Assembly (NCBI RefSeq): GCF_008329605.1
Contig: NZ_NPKO01000004.1
Span: 124,001 to 188,000 of the forward strand
DNA: 64,000 bases
Direction of reading: 5' to 3'
Source of the DNA: Mycolicibacterium sp. P9-64
GTDB lineage: Bacteria; Actinomycetota; Actinomycetes; Mycobacteriales; Mycobacteriaceae
Below, one piece after another: positions 61,670 to 64,000 of this stretch (within the stretch, counting starts at the first letter, position 1; every line of letters begins with the position of its first letter). The notes under the pieces were generated by a model. It searched no databases. It had not been told where the DNA came from and worked only from the letters and a program-made list of their open reading frames with translations. Both the position numbers and the translations under genes were made by a program.

Positions 61670-62137
61670 ATGTTCGAAACCCCGTTCACCATCGTCGGGA
61701 ACATCGTCACCGATCCGGTGCACCGCCGCGTAGGCGAGCATGCCGTCGTCAAGTTTCGCGTGGCGAGCAATTCGCGTCGACGAACCACGGAAGGAACATG
61801 GGAGCAAGGCGATTCGTTGTTCGTATCGGTGAGTTGCTGGAACCGCCTCGTCGGCGGCGTGGCAGGCCTGGCGAAGGGCGATCCGGTCGTCGTCGTAGGC
61901 CAGCTGTACACCAGCGAGTACGACGACCGCGAAGGCGTACGGCGTACTTCGGTCGAGGTGCGAGCCACCGCCGTCGGACCGGATCTTGCACGAAGCACGG
62001 TCCGGCTTGAACGGCTGAAGCGCTTCAGCGCCGAGCAGACCGTCGACATGTCCGACGACATCTCCGATGCGCCGGGCGAGGACACAACCGATCGGGAGGC
62101 CGACCAACCGGTGGAGGGGCTACCACTGACGGCGTAG
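61670..62137 (+). CDS. ssb: Single-stranded DNA-binding protein paralogue (Rv2478c-like)
   Basis: A 155-aa OB-fold SSB: FETPFTIVGNIVTDPVHRRVG, VVKFRVASNSRRR, SLFVSVSCWNRLV, KGDPVVVVGQLYTSEYDD. It lacks the acidic tail and DDIPF-type end that recruits partner proteins in the housekeeping SSB; it ends VEGLPLTA. It is thus the second mycobacterial SSB, SsbB-like. ATG 61670 follows GAGAGGAA. The gene order SSB paralogue-ettA matches Rv2478c-Rv2477c. Confidence 0.85.
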   Translation: MFETPFTIVGNIVTDPVHRRVGEHAVVKFRVASNSRRRTTEGTWEQGDSLFVSVSCWNRLVGGVAGLAKGDPVVVVGQLYTSEYDDREGVRRTSVEVRATAVGPDLARSTVRLERLKRFSAEQTVDMSDDISDAPGEDTTDREADQPVEGLPLTA

Positions 62138-62263
62138 CGCCAAACGGCCACGCCTAGGATGGTTCGCGGCAGTGTGACAAACGCCAGTCGCGGCGCTCGC
62201 CCCAACAGCGACTACCGCCGGTGCGCGCTCGCCTCAACCAGTCCACGAAAGGCACCCAACGGC

Positions 62264-63937
<1,674 letters not shown>

Positions 63938-64000
63938 TTCCTCGGGGGAGGATTCGCGGGGGTCCCACGGCAAGGTCAATCCTGCGGGGTAGGAGCGAAG

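Overview
The window is high-GC actinobacterial chromosome, almost certainly from a non-tuberculous Mycobacterium (Mycolicibacterium-type). The evidence is gene content and order: both ends match, from memory, the M. tuberculosis neighbourhood Rv2477c-Rv2506 (BkaR-type TetR, accD1-accA1-fadE19-maoC-citE, bkdABC, echA14-like crotonase at one end; wax-ester-synthase-like acyltransferase, plsC, plsB2, ssb paralogue, ettA at the other). Small secreted mycobacterial protein families and a PrrB-type kinase agree with this. About 45 kb of accessory catabolic and regulatory genes lies between these conserved blocks.

Region 1 (1-15.6 kb): branched-chain amino acid catabolism. A TetR repressor faces a tightly coupled operon for 3-methylcrotonyl-CoA-type carboxylase, acyl-CoA dehydrogenase, MaoC hydratase and CitE-like lyase. 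The E1alpha/E1beta/E2 branched-chain keto-acid dehydrogenase follows. The operon is split by a 4-kb block holding two secreted proteins (one a haem-binding haemophore type), a 186-aa protein, a DyP-type peroxidase and a glutaminase-fold-like protein. On the far side of the block lies a decayed copy of the citE 3' end, so the block sits between two citE tails.

Region 2 (15.8-23.7 kb): a D,D-carboxypeptidase, a small secreted peptide, a cupin, half a glycosyltransferase, two histidine kinases without response regulators, two small conserved proteins and a short-chain dehydrogenase.

Region 3 (23.7-33.8 kb): L-rhamnose catabolism (isomerase, aldolase-dehydrogenase fusion, kinase, lactate-type dehydrogenase, LacI regulator) with a perfect LacI-type operator at the promoter. 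A polyol-type dehydrogenase, a SorC regulator and a sugar-binding lipoprotein follow, with no permease or ATPase.

Region 4 (34-46 kb): a secreted GH39-like glycosidase, a TetR/esterase pair, a four-gene GlpK/GlpA/GlpB/GlpR-like operon with 4-base overlaps, an NCS1 permease, and several secreted proteins including a collagen-like Gly/Pro-rich one.

Region 5 (46-51.4 kb): a GntR-controlled aldehyde dehydrogenase/crotonase/MFS set, a decayed IS481-type transposase with iterated end repeats, and tRNA-Arg(UCU).

Region 6 (51.5-64 kb): HAD protein, the acyltransferase operon for glycerolipid synthesis, a CopD-CtaG fusion, an allophanate hydrolase, an SSB paralogue and the ABC-F factor EttA.

Non-coding structure worth noting: a three-copy dispersed hairpin repeat, paired operators 20 bp apart at several promoters, and four convergent gene pairs that share exactly the bases CTAG.
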